Origin: Rhodospirillaceae bacterium
GTDB taxonomy: Bacteria > Pseudomonadota > Alphaproteobacteria > Micavibrionales > UBA2020
NCBI GenBank assembly: GCA_003524565.1
Contig: DQGU01000124.1
Coordinates: 1 to 7,918, forward strand
Direction of reading: 5' to 3'
Length of the DNA stretch: 7,918 nucleotides
Positions within the stretch are counted from its first letter, which is position 1; each line of letters starts with the position of its first letter. The notes under the pieces are model-generated. The model worked only from the letters and a program-made list of their open reading frames with translations, was not told the origin of the DNA and made no database searches. Positions 1-6,541 of the stretch are shown piece after piece. A program made the position numbers and the translations under genes.

Positions 1-1302
1 CCGATCGCCGGGGAGGCCAAGGTGCCGTTCTTCTCGATCTCCGGCTCGGACTTCGTCGAGATGTTCGCCGGCGTCGGCGCCAGCCGCGTGCGCGACATGT
101 TCGAACAGGGCAAAAAATCCGCCCCTTGCATTATCTTCATCGATGAAATCGACGCTGTTGGCCGCCACCGCGGTGCCGGTCATGGCGGCGGCAACGACGA
201 GCGCGAACAAACGCTCAACCAGTTGCTGGTCGAAATGGACGGTTTCGAGGCGAACGAAGGGGTTATCCTTATCGCCGCCACCAACCGCCCCGATGTGCTT
301 GACCCCGCGCTGCTCCGCCCCGGCCGTTTTGACCGTCAGGTCGTGGTGCCGAACCCCGATGTCAACGGGCGCGAGAAAATCCTCAAGGTGCACATGCGCA
401 AAGTGCCCCTCGGTCCCGATGTGGATGCACGCGTGATTGCGCGCGGCACACCCGGCTTTTCGGGGGCGGACCTGTCGAACCTCGTGAACGAGGCGGCGTT
501 GATGGCAGCCCGCCGCGGCAAACGCGTTGTCGGCATGTCCGAATTCGAAGATGCGAAAGACAAGGTCATGATGGGGGCGGAGCGCCGCTCCATGGCGATG
601 TCCGAGCAGGAAAAGAAACTGACTGCCTATCACGAAGCCGGCCACGCCATCGTTGCGCTGCATGAACCGGCGTCCGACCCCATCCACAAGGCCACGATTA
701 TCCCGCGCGGCCGTGCGCTCGGTATGGTCATGCGCCTGCCCGAAGGTGACCGCCTGTCGGTATCCAAAGAAAAGCTCCATGCCGACCTTGCCGTCGCCAT
801 GGGCGGCCGCATCGCCGAAGAGCTGATTTTCGGTGCGGAAAAAGTCACCACCGGCGCTTCAAGCGACATCAAGATGGCGACCGATATGGCGCGCCGCATG
901 GTAACCGAATGGGGCATGAGCCACGAGCTTGGCCCCATCCACTACGGCAATGGCCGCGACGAGCTGTTCCTCGGCTACAGCGCGGGCAGCCCGCAGAATA
1001 TCGCGGGCAGCACGGCGGCGAAGGTCGATGCGGAAGTGAAACGCATCGTCGAAGATGCCTATGTCAGCGCAAAGAAAACGCTGGTTGATAACCTGCATGA
1101 ACTGCATGCCCTCGCCAAGGCGCTGTTGGAATATGAATCGCTGAACGGCGAAGAAATCCCGCGCGTTATTAAAGGCGAGCCGCTGGTGCGCACCACGGCC
1201 GAGCAGGAAGCGGAAGAGCGCCGCAAACGCGCCAAATCCGGCTCCGTCCCCACATCGGGCGGCATCGACCTTGGCACGCCCGACCCTGCACCGCAGGTCT
1301 GA
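1..1302 (+). CDS. ftsH: ATP-dependent zinc metalloprotease FtsH, 5'-truncated by the window edge
   Basis: FtsH is a membrane-anchored hexameric AAA+ protease that degrades misassembled membrane proteins and some short-lived cytosolic regulators. The frame is open from base 1 (PIAGEAKVPFF...), so the real start, both N-terminal membrane segments and the Walker A loop lie upstream; about 200 residues are missing compared with the usual 640 or so. Visible in order: the pore-loop region FVEMFAGVGASRVRDMF, Walker B IIFIDEID (nt 130-153), the second region of homology ATNRPDVLDPALLRPGRFDRQ (nt 277-339), the zinc site HEAGH (nt 631-645), and the third zinc-ligand region TTGASSDIKMATDMA. The pore motif reads F-A-G where most family members have F-V-G; the key aromatic residue is kept. 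The C-terminal tail (EEIPRVIKGEP, then a polar, Pro-rich end) is normal. A strong terminator follows directly, so this is the last gene of its transcript. Family assignment is essentially certain. Confidence 0.98.
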   Translation, partial: PIAGEAKVPFFSISGSDFVEMFAGVGASRVRDMFEQGKKSAPCIIFIDEIDAVGRHRGAGHGGGNDEREQTLNQLLVEMDGFEANEGVILIAATNRPDVLDPALLRPGRFDRQVVVPNPDVNGREKILKVHMRKVPLGPDVDARVIARGTPGFSGADLSNLVNEAALMAARRGKRVVGMSEFEDAKDKVMMGAERRSMAMSEQEKKLTAYHEAGHAIVALHEPASDPIHKATIIPRGRALGMVMRLPEGDRLSVSKEKLHADLAVAMGGRIAEELIFGAEKVTTGASSDIKMATDMARRMVTEWGMSHELGPIHYGNGRDELFLGYSAGSPQNIAGSTAAKVDAEVKRIVEDAYVSAKKTLVDNLHELHALAKALLEYESLNGEEIPRVIKGEPLVRTTAEQEAEERRKRAKSGSVPTSGGIDLGTPDPAPQV

Positions 1303-1324
1303 CGCGCAAAATAACTCTAAAAAA

Positions 1325-1350
1325 GCCGCCCCCGATGGGGCGGTTTTTTT
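1325..1350 (+). terminator. Intrinsic terminator after ftsH
   Basis: A perfect 7-bp GC stem, CCGCCCC (1326-1332) and GGGGCGG (1337-1343), has a 4-nt loop, CGAT. It is followed by seven T residues (1344-1350) and preceded by an A-run, so it could also work on the opposite strand. It separates ftsH from the ankyrin gene. Confidence 0.93.
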
Positions 1351-1420
1351 ATGCGCACGGCGTTTGAAAGCCTGCATTCCAGTTTGATTTCAAAGGTGTT
1401 TATGCGGCGTCCGGCGCGGA

Positions 1421-1449
1421 TTGACTCGCCTGCGCGGCGGCTATATTCT
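1421..1449 (+). promoter_or_regulatory. Probable sigma70-type promoter for the ankyrin-repeat gene
   Basis: TTGACT (1421-1426, 5 of 6 consensus) lies 17 bp before TATTCT (1444-1449, 4 of 6); TATATT at 1442-1447 is an alternative -10 with a 15-bp spacer. It sits just after the ftsH terminator. Transcription would start near 1456, giving an untranslated leader of about 95 nt before the ankyrin start. No terminator is visible between the ankyrin gene and glmM, so this promoter could also feed glmM and nadK. Confidence 0.5.
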
Positions 1450-1494
1450 GTGCGCGTTTACAGAAATAATAACCATCCGTGCGGTGGGCGCAGT

Positions 1495-1554
1495 ATGGCC
1501 GCAGCATCGGGCATGACAGGAATGCGCATAACAGGAATGCGGCAAGGCGTATGA
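1495..1554 (+). CDS. Possible Met-rich 19-residue upstream mini-ORF
   Basis: ATG at 1495 opens MAAASGMTGMRITGMRQGV and stops with TGA at 1552-1554. The stop overlaps the ankyrin start as ATGA, the usual geometry of translational coupling. GGTGGG (1483-1488) lies 6 nt upstream and could serve as a ribosome-binding site. Four Met codons in 19, with a repeated TGMR unit, are unusual, but the repetition comes from a short direct DNA repeat, so selection on the peptide is not proven. It may be a leader or coupling ORF, or chance. Confidence 0.3.
   Translation: MAAASGMTGMRITGMRQGV
1516..1541 (+). repeat. Short direct repeat, two 11-bp units
   Basis: ACAGGAATGCG occurs at 1516-1526 and 1531-1541, with a 15-nt period. 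The period is a multiple of three and encodes the T-G-M-R repeat of the mini-ORF. The second copy lies 10-20 nt upstream of the ankyrin start and contains an AGGA, so the repeat may also present a ribosome-binding sequence. Confidence 0.7.
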
Positions 1555-2417
1555 TTTTTTTTCAGGCACACCGGATAGCGGAGGCCGTGCGTAACGGCAA
1601 AACCGATGATTTGAAAAAGCTGCTGGCCAAAGGCGCAGATGCAAACGCCTGCGAAGAATACGGCCGCGCGCCGCTGGAACTTGCCACGCTGAAGGGGAAT
1701 ATCGAAGCCGCCGTGATGCTTGTCGATGCCGGTGCGCGCCCCGATATGATGTACGAAGACGGCACACTTTTGCATGTCGCCGCCGCGCGCGGGCATATTG
1801 GTCTGGCCAAGCTGTTTTTGGAAAAATTTCCGGACATGAAATCCGCGCTGGACGATGCGGGCAACTCGCCCCTGCATCTGGCGGCCGAAGCGGGGCATGC
1901 GGAAATGGTCACGTTTTTGATTGATGCGGGTTTCGACCCTGCGCTCAAAAACAAGCAAAACCGCAATGCGCTTTATATGGCGCAGAAAAAATCGCATCCG
2001 GATGTGATTGAAATTCTCGAAGCCTATCACGCGGAAAACCCGCTGCCGCGCCCCGCGATGCCGAAGGCTGTGATGACAGCTTTGCCCCCGCCCGCCGCGC
2101 CGGATACGGCGTCAACGGATGCGGGCTGGCATGTGCTGGACGGGGCACGCATTGCGCATGTGCATACCGATGGCGCTATCGGCTACAAAGTAACGGAGGT
2201 TTTCAATTTCGCCGCGCGGGAGCGCACGCGGATATACCAAAACCTAACAACCCGCGCCGAAGCGGTCGAAAGCCGCGATTTTGACGATATTGCCGAAAAA
2301 GCCCCGCTTGAAGACGCACTGGGGCGTTTGCGCGCGGCGGGCGGCATGGTCGATGCGGATGCCGTGCATGCACGCGGTATCGGCAAGCCCGCGCGCCGCG
2401 GCGGCTATAACGCCTGA
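1551..2417 (+). CDS. Ankyrin-repeat protein with an uncharacterised C-terminal domain
   Basis: A 288-residue protein of unknown specific function. Residues about 8-160 form five ankyrin-like repeats, two of them near consensus (TLLHVAAARGHIGLAKLFLEK at 72-92; NSPLHLAAEAGHAEMVTFLI at 105-124); such repeats usually bind protein partners. A Pro/Ala-rich linker follows (about 164-190). Residues about 195-288 form a compact segment (GWHVLDGARIAHVHTDGAIG, then YKVTEVFNFAARER, and later LEDALGRLRAAGG) that I do not recognise; it looks like a folded domain ending in a basic tail. No signal peptide or membrane segment is evident, so it is probably cytosolic. ATG 1551 is preferred because repeat 1 begins just after it and AAGG lies at 1544-1547; an in-frame GTG at 1479 would add 24 unremarkable residues that overlap the mini-ORF. 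It sits between ftsH and glmM, which are usually closer neighbours in alphaproteobacteria. Confidence 0.85.
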   Translation: MIFFQAHRIAEAVRNGKTDDLKKLLAKGADANACEEYGRAPLELATLKGNIEAAVMLVDAGARPDMMYEDGTLLHVAAARGHIGLAKLFLEKFPDMKSALDDAGNSPLHLAAEAGHAEMVTFLIDAGFDPALKNKQNRNALYMAQKKSHPDVIEILEAYHAENPLPRPAMPKAVMTALPPPAAPDTASTDAGWHVLDGARIAHVHTDGAIGYKVTEVFNFAARERTRIYQNLTTRAEAVESRDFDDIAEKAPLEDALGRLRAAGGMVDADAVHARGIGKPARRGGYNA

Positions 2418-2595
2418 AAAGCCGTAAATAAAGGCCAAAACGTAACAAAGCGTCATACAAAGTGAACGCATTATGTGTATTTTCCGCCGCCGCGCCAGTG
2501 GACGGCAGCGGGCGGGAGCGTTAATTTACAAATTGGATTTTTCCAGCTGGATTTTTTCTGGCTGATTTTCAGATACAAAAGGATACGACAAAAAA
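2418..2595 (+). other. Ankyrin-glmM spacer with the glmM ribosome-binding site
   Basis: These 178 bases are AT-rich compared with their surroundings. AAAAGGAT (2577-2584) is the likely glmM ribosome-binding site, about 12 nt before ATG 2596. The palindrome CCAGCTGG (2543-2550), followed by ATTTTTT, is too short to call a terminator. I see no convincing promoter, so glmM may be read from the ankyrin promoter or from one I cannot identify. Confidence 0.5.
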
Positions 2596-3960
2596 ATGAC
2601 CCGCAAACTTTTTGGCACGGACGGCATTCGCGGCAAAGCCAATACAGGCGCTATCACGGCGGAAACGGCGCTGAAAGTCGCCATGGCCGCGGCGCAGGTG
2701 CTGGCGCGCGGCAGTCACCGCCGCAAGGTTGTGATTGGCAAGGACACGCGCCTGTCGGGTTATATGCTGGAGCCCGCGATGCAGGCCGGTTTTATTTCCA
2801 TGGGGCTTGACGTCGTTCTGGTCGGGCCGATGCCGACGCCGGCGGTGGCGATGCTGACGCGCTCCTTGCGCGCTGACCTCGGGGTTGTGATTTCGGCGTC
2901 GCATAACCTGTACGAAGATAACGGGATTAAATTATTCGGGGCGGATGGATATAAATTGACCGACGAAACCGAAGCGGAGATTGAAGCACTGCTGGCAACC
3001 GATTTGTCCACGCGCCTTGTGCCCGCCCCGCAGCTCGGCCGCGCCGCGCGTCTGGAAGACGCCAGCGGGCGTTATATCGAATACGTCAAAAATACCTTTC
3101 CCAAGGGCTTGCGCCTCGACGGTCTTAAAATCGTGGTCGATTGTGCGAACGGCGCTGCGTATAAAGTCGCCCCGCGTATTCTTTATGAACTCGGTGCGGA
3201 TGTCGTGCCCATCGCTATTACGCCCGACGGCACGAATATCAACAAACATTGCGGTGCGACTGCGCCCGACCTTCTGTGCGAACATGTGGTGAAACATGGC
3301 GCGCATCTGGGTATCGCGCTGGATGGCGATGCCGACCGCCTGATTTTGTGCGACGAACACGGCCACGTTGTCGATGGCGACCAGATTATGGCGCTGATTG
3401 CGAGCGCCATGCACGCGCGCGGCGAGCTGGAGGGCGGCGGTGTGACCGCGACGGTCATGTCGAACCTCGGCCTTGAACGCCATTTGAAATCCAAGGGGCT
3501 GCAATTGTTCCGCACGCCTGTCGGCGACCGCTATGTCGTTGACCACATGCGCCAGAGCGGCTGCAACATCGGCGGCGAACAATCCGGCCATATCATCCTG
3601 GGCGATTATTCGACCACAGGCGACGGGTTGATTGCCGCGCTGCAGGTACTGGCGGTTATCCGCACCAGCGGCCGCGCTGTCAGCGAGATTTGCCGCGTTT
3701 TCGCGCCCGTGCCGCAATTGCTGCAAAACGTGCGTACCCAAAGCCCCGTGGCGCTGGATGCCGCATCGATGCGCGAAGCTATCCGTGCGGCCGAGGGCAA
3801 GCTGGGCGACAGCGGGCGTATTCTTATCCGCAAATCCGGCACCGAGCCTTTGGTGCGTGTGATGGCGGAGGGGGACGACGCCGCGCTGGTCAAGGCCGTG
3901 GTGCAGGATTTGTGCGCAGCGGTTGAAAAGCTGGATACCCCTGCGGCAAAGGCAGGCTGA
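2596..3960 (+). CDS. glmM: Phosphoglucosamine mutase GlmM
   Basis: Cytosolic enzyme that interconverts glucosamine-6-phosphate and glucosamine-1-phosphate, the step feeding UDP-GlcNAc and hence peptidoglycan and LPS. At 454 residues it has full family length. The N-terminus KLFGTDGIRGKAN is diagnostic. The phosphoserine loop is ISASHN (99-104) with the catalytic Ser at 102. The metal-binding loop is DGDADR (243-248), the sugar-binding loop GGEQSGH (326-332), and the phosphate-binding loop RKSGTEPL (412-419). The active-site loop continues NLYEDNGIKLFG where many homologs have NP after the His; I see no reason to expect loss of activity. Start at ATG 2596 with AAGGA upstream. The stop TGA shares its last base with the nadK start, so the two genes are almost certainly co-transcribed and translationally coupled. 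Confidence 0.98.
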   Translation: MTRKLFGTDGIRGKANTGAITAETALKVAMAAAQVLARGSHRRKVVIGKDTRLSGYMLEPAMQAGFISMGLDVVLVGPMPTPAVAMLTRSLRADLGVVISASHNLYEDNGIKLFGADGYKLTDETEAEIEALLATDLSTRLVPAPQLGRAARLEDASGRYIEYVKNTFPKGLRLDGLKIVVDCANGAAYKVAPRILYELGADVVPIAITPDGTNINKHCGATAPDLLCEHVVKHGAHLGIALDGDADRLILCDEHGHVVDGDQIMALIASAMHARGELEGGGVTATVMSNLGLERHLKSKGLQLFRTPVGDRYVVDHMRQSGCNIGGEQSGHIILGDYSTTGDGLIAALQVLAVIRTSGRAVSEICRVFAPVPQLLQNVRTQSPVALDAASMREAIRAAEGKLGDSGRILIRKSGTEPLVRVMAEGDDAALVKAVVQDLCAAVEKLDTPAAKAG

Positions 3961-4718
3961 TGAAAATCCATTTTTCCGCCGCGGATACCAAGGGCGCGCA
4001 GGCCGCGCTGAAAGAGCTGACGGAGCGCTACGGCGACCATCCGGCGGCTGACGCAGATATTTGTGTGGCGCTCGGCGGTGACGGCTCCATGCTGCGCGCG
4101 CTGCATGACAGCATTCAAAACGGCAAGCCTGTATTCGGCATGAACCGCGGCTCTGTCGGGTTTTTGCTGAACGAATACCGTGCGGACGGCCTTTTGGAGC
4201 GTCTGAAGGGCGCGCAGACCGTCACGCTGAAGCCGCTGCGCATGTCGGTGACGACGCTGGGCGGCGGGTATCAGGAAGCGCTCGCCATCAACGAAGTGTC
4301 GCTGCTGCGCGAAACGCGTCAGGCGGCGAAGCTGAGCATCCACATCGACGGCATCCTGCGTTTGAACGAACTGATTTGCGACGGCGTGATTGTGGCAACG
4401 CCCGCAGGCTCGACCGCTTATAACCTCTCCGCCCACGGGCCGATTATTCCGCTGGAGGCGGGGATACTGGCGCTGACGCCCATCTCCGCCTTCCGTCCGC
4501 GGCGCTGGCGCGGCGCGCTGTTGCCGCAGAAAAGCCGCCTGACCTTTACGGTGCAGGAGCCTGAAAACCGCCCGGTGAGCGCGGTGGCCGACTTCACCGA
4601 AATCCGCGATGTCGAAAAGGTGGAAGTCTGGAAAGACCACGACGTTTCCATCAACCTTCTGTTCGACCCCGAAATGAATCTGGACGAGCGGATGATTAAA
4701 GAACAGTTCATGCCCTGA
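3960..4718 (+). CDS. nadK: NAD kinase
   Basis: Phosphorylates NAD+ to NADP+ with ATP or polyphosphate, setting the cytosolic NADP(H) pool. At 252 residues it has normal alphaproteobacterial length. The signature GGDG is at 39-42 (ALGGDGSMLRALH), followed by the conserved FGMNRGSVGFLLNEY, the NE pair at 111-112 (AINEVSLLRE), and the NAD-binding stretch DGVIVATPAGSTAYNLSAHG (141-160). The second half, with ISAFRPRRWRGALLP, fits the family. ATG 3960 overlaps the glmM stop (TGATG), which fixes the start. The pairing with glmM links cell-wall precursor synthesis to NADPH supply, though this is probably genomic convenience. No clear intrinsic terminator follows. Confidence 0.97.
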   Translation: MKIHFSAADTKGAQAALKELTERYGDHPAADADICVALGGDGSMLRALHDSIQNGKPVFGMNRGSVGFLLNEYRADGLLERLKGAQTVTLKPLRMSVTTLGGGYQEALAINEVSLLRETRQAAKLSIHIDGILRLNELICDGVIVATPAGSTAYNLSAHGPIIPLEAGILALTPISAFRPRRWRGALLPQKSRLTFTVQEPENRPVSAVADFTEIRDVEKVEVWKDHDVSINLLFDPEMNLDERMIKEQFMP

Positions 4719-4733
4719 TGCGCTGCGGCATCA
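4716..4733 (+). other. Weak hairpin overlapping the nadK stop
   Basis: TGATGC (4716-4721) and GCATCA (4728-4733) form a 6-bp stem with a 6-nt loop that includes the nadK stop codon. No T-run follows, so it is not a standard intrinsic terminator. It may stabilise the transcript end or be chance. Confidence 0.3.
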
Positions 4734-4782
4734 TGTAAGGTATTTAAAAATATCGGCTTTTCAGGTTTTTCATACACAGCGC

Positions 4783-4811
4783 TTGACAGAATCAACGTGC
4801 GCGGATTATTG
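4783..4811 (+). promoter_or_regulatory. Promoter of the first leader-ligase unit
   Basis: A perfect -35 TTGACA (4783-4788) begins the block TTGACAGAATCAACGTG, which matches the promoter of the second unit at 16 of 17 positions. The -10 is weaker: TTATTG at 4806-4811 with a 17-bp spacer, or GATTAT at 4804-4809 with a 15-bp spacer. The leader ATG lies 39 nt after the start of TTGACA, so the transcript would begin only a few bases before it. The conserved block could also be an operator. Confidence 0.65.
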
Positions 4812-4821
4812 TCATCCCATC

Positions 4822-4881
4822 ATGACGAACGCAAAACACATCGCTGTTTTCTTTTTTAGCTACGCTTATTTTGGCGCCTAG
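4822..4881 (+). CDS. Phe/Tyr-rich attenuation-type leader peptide
   Basis: A 19-codon ORF, MTNAKHIAVFFFSYAYFGA, ends in TAG. Its second half has four Phe and two Tyr within eight residues, much like the E. coli pheL and pheM leaders (FFF runs). No Shine-Dalgarno sequence precedes it and the promoter geometry puts the transcript start nearly at the ATG, so it may be translated as a leaderless message, as reported for rhizobial trpL. The stop codon sits in the loop of a small hairpin (4872-4887). Inferred role: a ribosome stalls on Phe/Tyr codons when charged tRNA is scarce, which changes downstream RNA folding and expression of the ligase 122 nt away. Support comes from its His-rich counterpart in the next unit. 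Confidence 0.7.
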   Translation: MTNAKHIAVFFFSYAYFGA

Positions 4882-5003
4882 TCGCCATCGTCATTTTTAC
4901 AGCCATTGCGCTGCCCCCCTCACTACAGTTCTACCGTAAACGCCCCGAAGGTGAACCCTTTTGGTAAAGGCCGTCAAACAAGGCCACAAGGAATACAGAT
5001 ATC
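4822..5003 (+). promoter_or_regulatory. Structured leader RNA with possible ribosome-binding-site sequestration
   Basis: By eye: TGGCG (4872-4876) pairs with CGCCA (4883-4887) around the leader stop. ATGACGA (4822-4828, the leader start) is complementary to TCGTCAT (4888-4894), which runs into five T residues. CCTTT (4957-4961) can pair with AAAGG (4966-4970), while CCTTTTGG (4957-4964) can instead pair at 7 of 8 positions with CCACAAGG (4984-4991), covering the ligase ribosome-binding site AAGGA (4988-4992). The last two pairings exclude each other, as expected of a translational attenuator. No strong GC-rich terminator is present. These are sequence complementarities only; no energies were computed. 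Confidence 0.45.
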
Positions 5004-6428
5004 ATGACCGACGTCGTCAAAAACAAAGCCGCCCGCATCACCAGCATCGAAGACGCTCTTCCGCTGTTCCAGCCGCCGCCGCAAAGCTTCACCGGCAAAA
5101 CGGGGCTGGAAGTTGAAATGGCGCTCTACCGCGCGGGCAAGGACAGACCGGAAATTCCGGCCGCGAACGACATGCTGGCCATGCACGCGGCGCTGAAAGC
5201 CGCCGGGCACGATGCGCAGCTGGAAGCCGCAGGCGTTCTGGAATACGCCAGCCCCGCCGCGCCGCTGGATAACCTCGCCCCGCTGGTTGCGCGCGTGAAG
5301 GCAGATTTGCAGGCATTTGAAGACGAAGCGGCATCGCGCGGTTTCACCCGTGCGCCCTACAGCATTTTGCCGACGACGACGGTGGAGCAGGCGCTGGATA
5401 ACCGCGTCCCGCGCGAGCGTCTGGAGGCGTCGCTGAATGTCATCGAAACCGCGCTCAACCCGCGCCTGAACCGTATTCCGCTTTTGACCACGGGCGTGCA
5501 GACCAGTTTCAGCCCCAAGGACAGCGACGAAATGTTCCGCATGGCGCACCGCGGCTATGCCCTGACGCCGCTGCTGGTTGCCGCGATGAACAGCAGCGCG
5601 GGCTATGTCGAAAACAGCGAAGAGCGCCTGACGCACCACCCGCGCGGCAAATACTACGAAATGTACGGTACGTCCGGCGGTATCTCGCCTGCGTTCCTGA
5701 AGGCGGCAAGCCCGGCGGAATTCGTGAAGCGCCATATCGAAGCCGTTTTCGATGCGCCGATGTTCTTCGCCTACGACCACGACGGCGCGCTTATCCGCTC
5801 GCAAAAAGACGATGTGCTGACGTTCCGCAAGCTGATGGAGCGCGGATTGAACACGCAGTCGAATTTCGAGCTGGCCGAGACGTTCCTCTACAACGACATC
5901 AAAATCTGCAACCTGCGCGATGGTGATGGCAATGTGGTGGGCAAGCGCCTTGAAGTGCGCGCGGCCGACAGCGGCATGCACCAACCCGTGAGCGCGCTTT
6001 TGCTCACCGCCGCGCTGGTGCCGGATGGCGAGACGGGGCGCAAGTTCGACGCGCTTTTGAAAGAATACGGCTTCACCGGCGTGCCCAAAGAAGACGCGGC
6101 ACTGCTTCAGGCCGGCCGTGATGCGGCCGTCAACCATGGCGGCAAATTCATGGACGTTGCCTTCGGTAAAGACCCGCAAACGGGCGCTGCGCGTTCTTTG
6201 CGTGAATTTGCAGCCGATGTGGCGGGGCTGGTCGTGAACCACTACGCGCAGGACAAGGCGCTGGCGGCCGATGTTTCGACGCTGGCCGATGTACTGCTGA
6301 CCGGCGCTTGCGATGCGAAGGTGTTCGCCGCGCAGTTCCAAAACTTGCCGGAAGTCACCGCATCGCTGCAACAAACGCCGCGCCCGCAGCAGCCTGCCTT
6401 GCGTGCGGGGGCGGGTATGCGTCCCTGA
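5004..6428 (+). CDS. GCS2-like glutamate-cysteine ligase family protein, copy 1
   Basis: A 474-residue cytosolic protein of the glutamate-cysteine ligase superfamily, closest in pattern to the plant/alphaproteobacterial GCL type, which forms gamma-glutamyl peptides using ATP. Visible landmarks: GLEVEM (34-39), aligning with the family G-x-E-x-E metal/ATP site; LEAAGVLEYAS (73-83), matching EPGGQFELSG of plant GCL; GVQTSFSPKDSDEMFRM (164-180), matching TVQVNLDFSSEADM; GYALTPLLVAAMNSS (184-198), matching LALQPIATALFANS; FDAPMFFAYD (249-258), matching LDVPMYFVY; and KRLEVRAADSG (314-324), matching RFLEMRGADGG. Two usually conserved positions differ, Pro to Ala at 75 and Gly to Ala at 320; the neighbouring copy keeps both. 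The acceptor amino acid cannot be read from sequence. It has its own promoter, leader and terminator. The start is fixed by MTDV, shared with copy 2, and by AAGGA 11 nt upstream. Family confidence is high; calling it gshA would go too far. Confidence 0.85.
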   Translation: MTDVVKNKAARITSIEDALPLFQPPPQSFTGKTGLEVEMALYRAGKDRPEIPAANDMLAMHAALKAAGHDAQLEAAGVLEYASPAAPLDNLAPLVARVKADLQAFEDEAASRGFTRAPYSILPTTTVEQALDNRVPRERLEASLNVIETALNPRLNRIPLLTTGVQTSFSPKDSDEMFRMAHRGYALTPLLVAAMNSSAGYVENSEERLTHHPRGKYYEMYGTSGGISPAFLKAASPAEFVKRHIEAVFDAPMFFAYDHDGALIRSQKDDVLTFRKLMERGLNTQSNFELAETFLYNDIKICNLRDGDGNVVGKRLEVRAADSGMHQPVSALLLTAALVPDGETGRKFDALLKEYGFTGVPKEDAALLQAGRDAAVNHGGKFMDVAFGKDPQTGAARSLREFAADVAGLVVNHYAQDKALAADVSTLADVLLTGACDAKVFAAQFQNLPEVTASLQQTPRPQQPALRAGAGMRP

Positions 6429-6451
6429 TTTTGCCTGTTTTCTCCAAAGAG

Positions 6452-6485
6452 CCGCCCTTTTCCCCGTGAAAAGGGCGGTTTTTTT
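6452..6485 (+). terminator. Strong intrinsic terminator after ligase copy 1
   Basis: A perfect 10-bp stem, CCGCCCTTTT (6452-6461) and AAAAGGGCGG (6469-6478), has a 7-nt loop and is followed by seven T residues (6479-6485). It isolates copy 1 from copy 2, so the two ligase genes are separate transcription units. Confidence 0.95.
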
Positions 6486-6504
6486 GCGCCGCAAGAATAT
6501 TTTA

Positions 6505-6534
6505 TTGACAGAATCATCGTGAATCGGCCATGAT
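6505..6534 (+). promoter_or_regulatory. Promoter of the second leader-ligase unit
   Basis: A perfect -35 TTGACA (6505-6510) begins TTGACAGAATCATCGTG, nearly identical to the first unit's promoter. The -10 candidate CATGAT (6529-6534, 4 of 6) follows an 18-bp spacer. The predicted transcription start, about 7 nt later, falls at 6541-6542, which is the A of the leader ATG. Confidence 0.7.
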
Positions 6535-6541
6535 ACAAGGC

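Noticed and set aside
1479..1550. GTG start extending the ankyrin protein by 24 residues
   Set aside because: The extension (MRWAQYGRSIGHDRNAHNRN...) has no ankyrin character; ATG 1551 lies just before the first repeat and has AAGG upstream.
2543..2556. CCAGCTGG palindrome plus T-run as a terminator before glmM
   Set aside because: An 8-bp palindrome leaves at most a 2-bp stem with a normal loop, so it cannot act as an intrinsic terminator.
2695..2900. GlmM active-site loop NLYEDNG instead of NPxxDNG as a sign of inactivation
   Set aside because: The catalytic Ser102, His103, the metal loop and the phosphate loop are all intact, and this position varies among functional homologs.
3606..4640. 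344-codon open frame on the - strand across glmM and nadK
   Set aside because: It lies antisense to two certain genes with full motif support; its translation is low-complexity and basic and shows no family resemblance.
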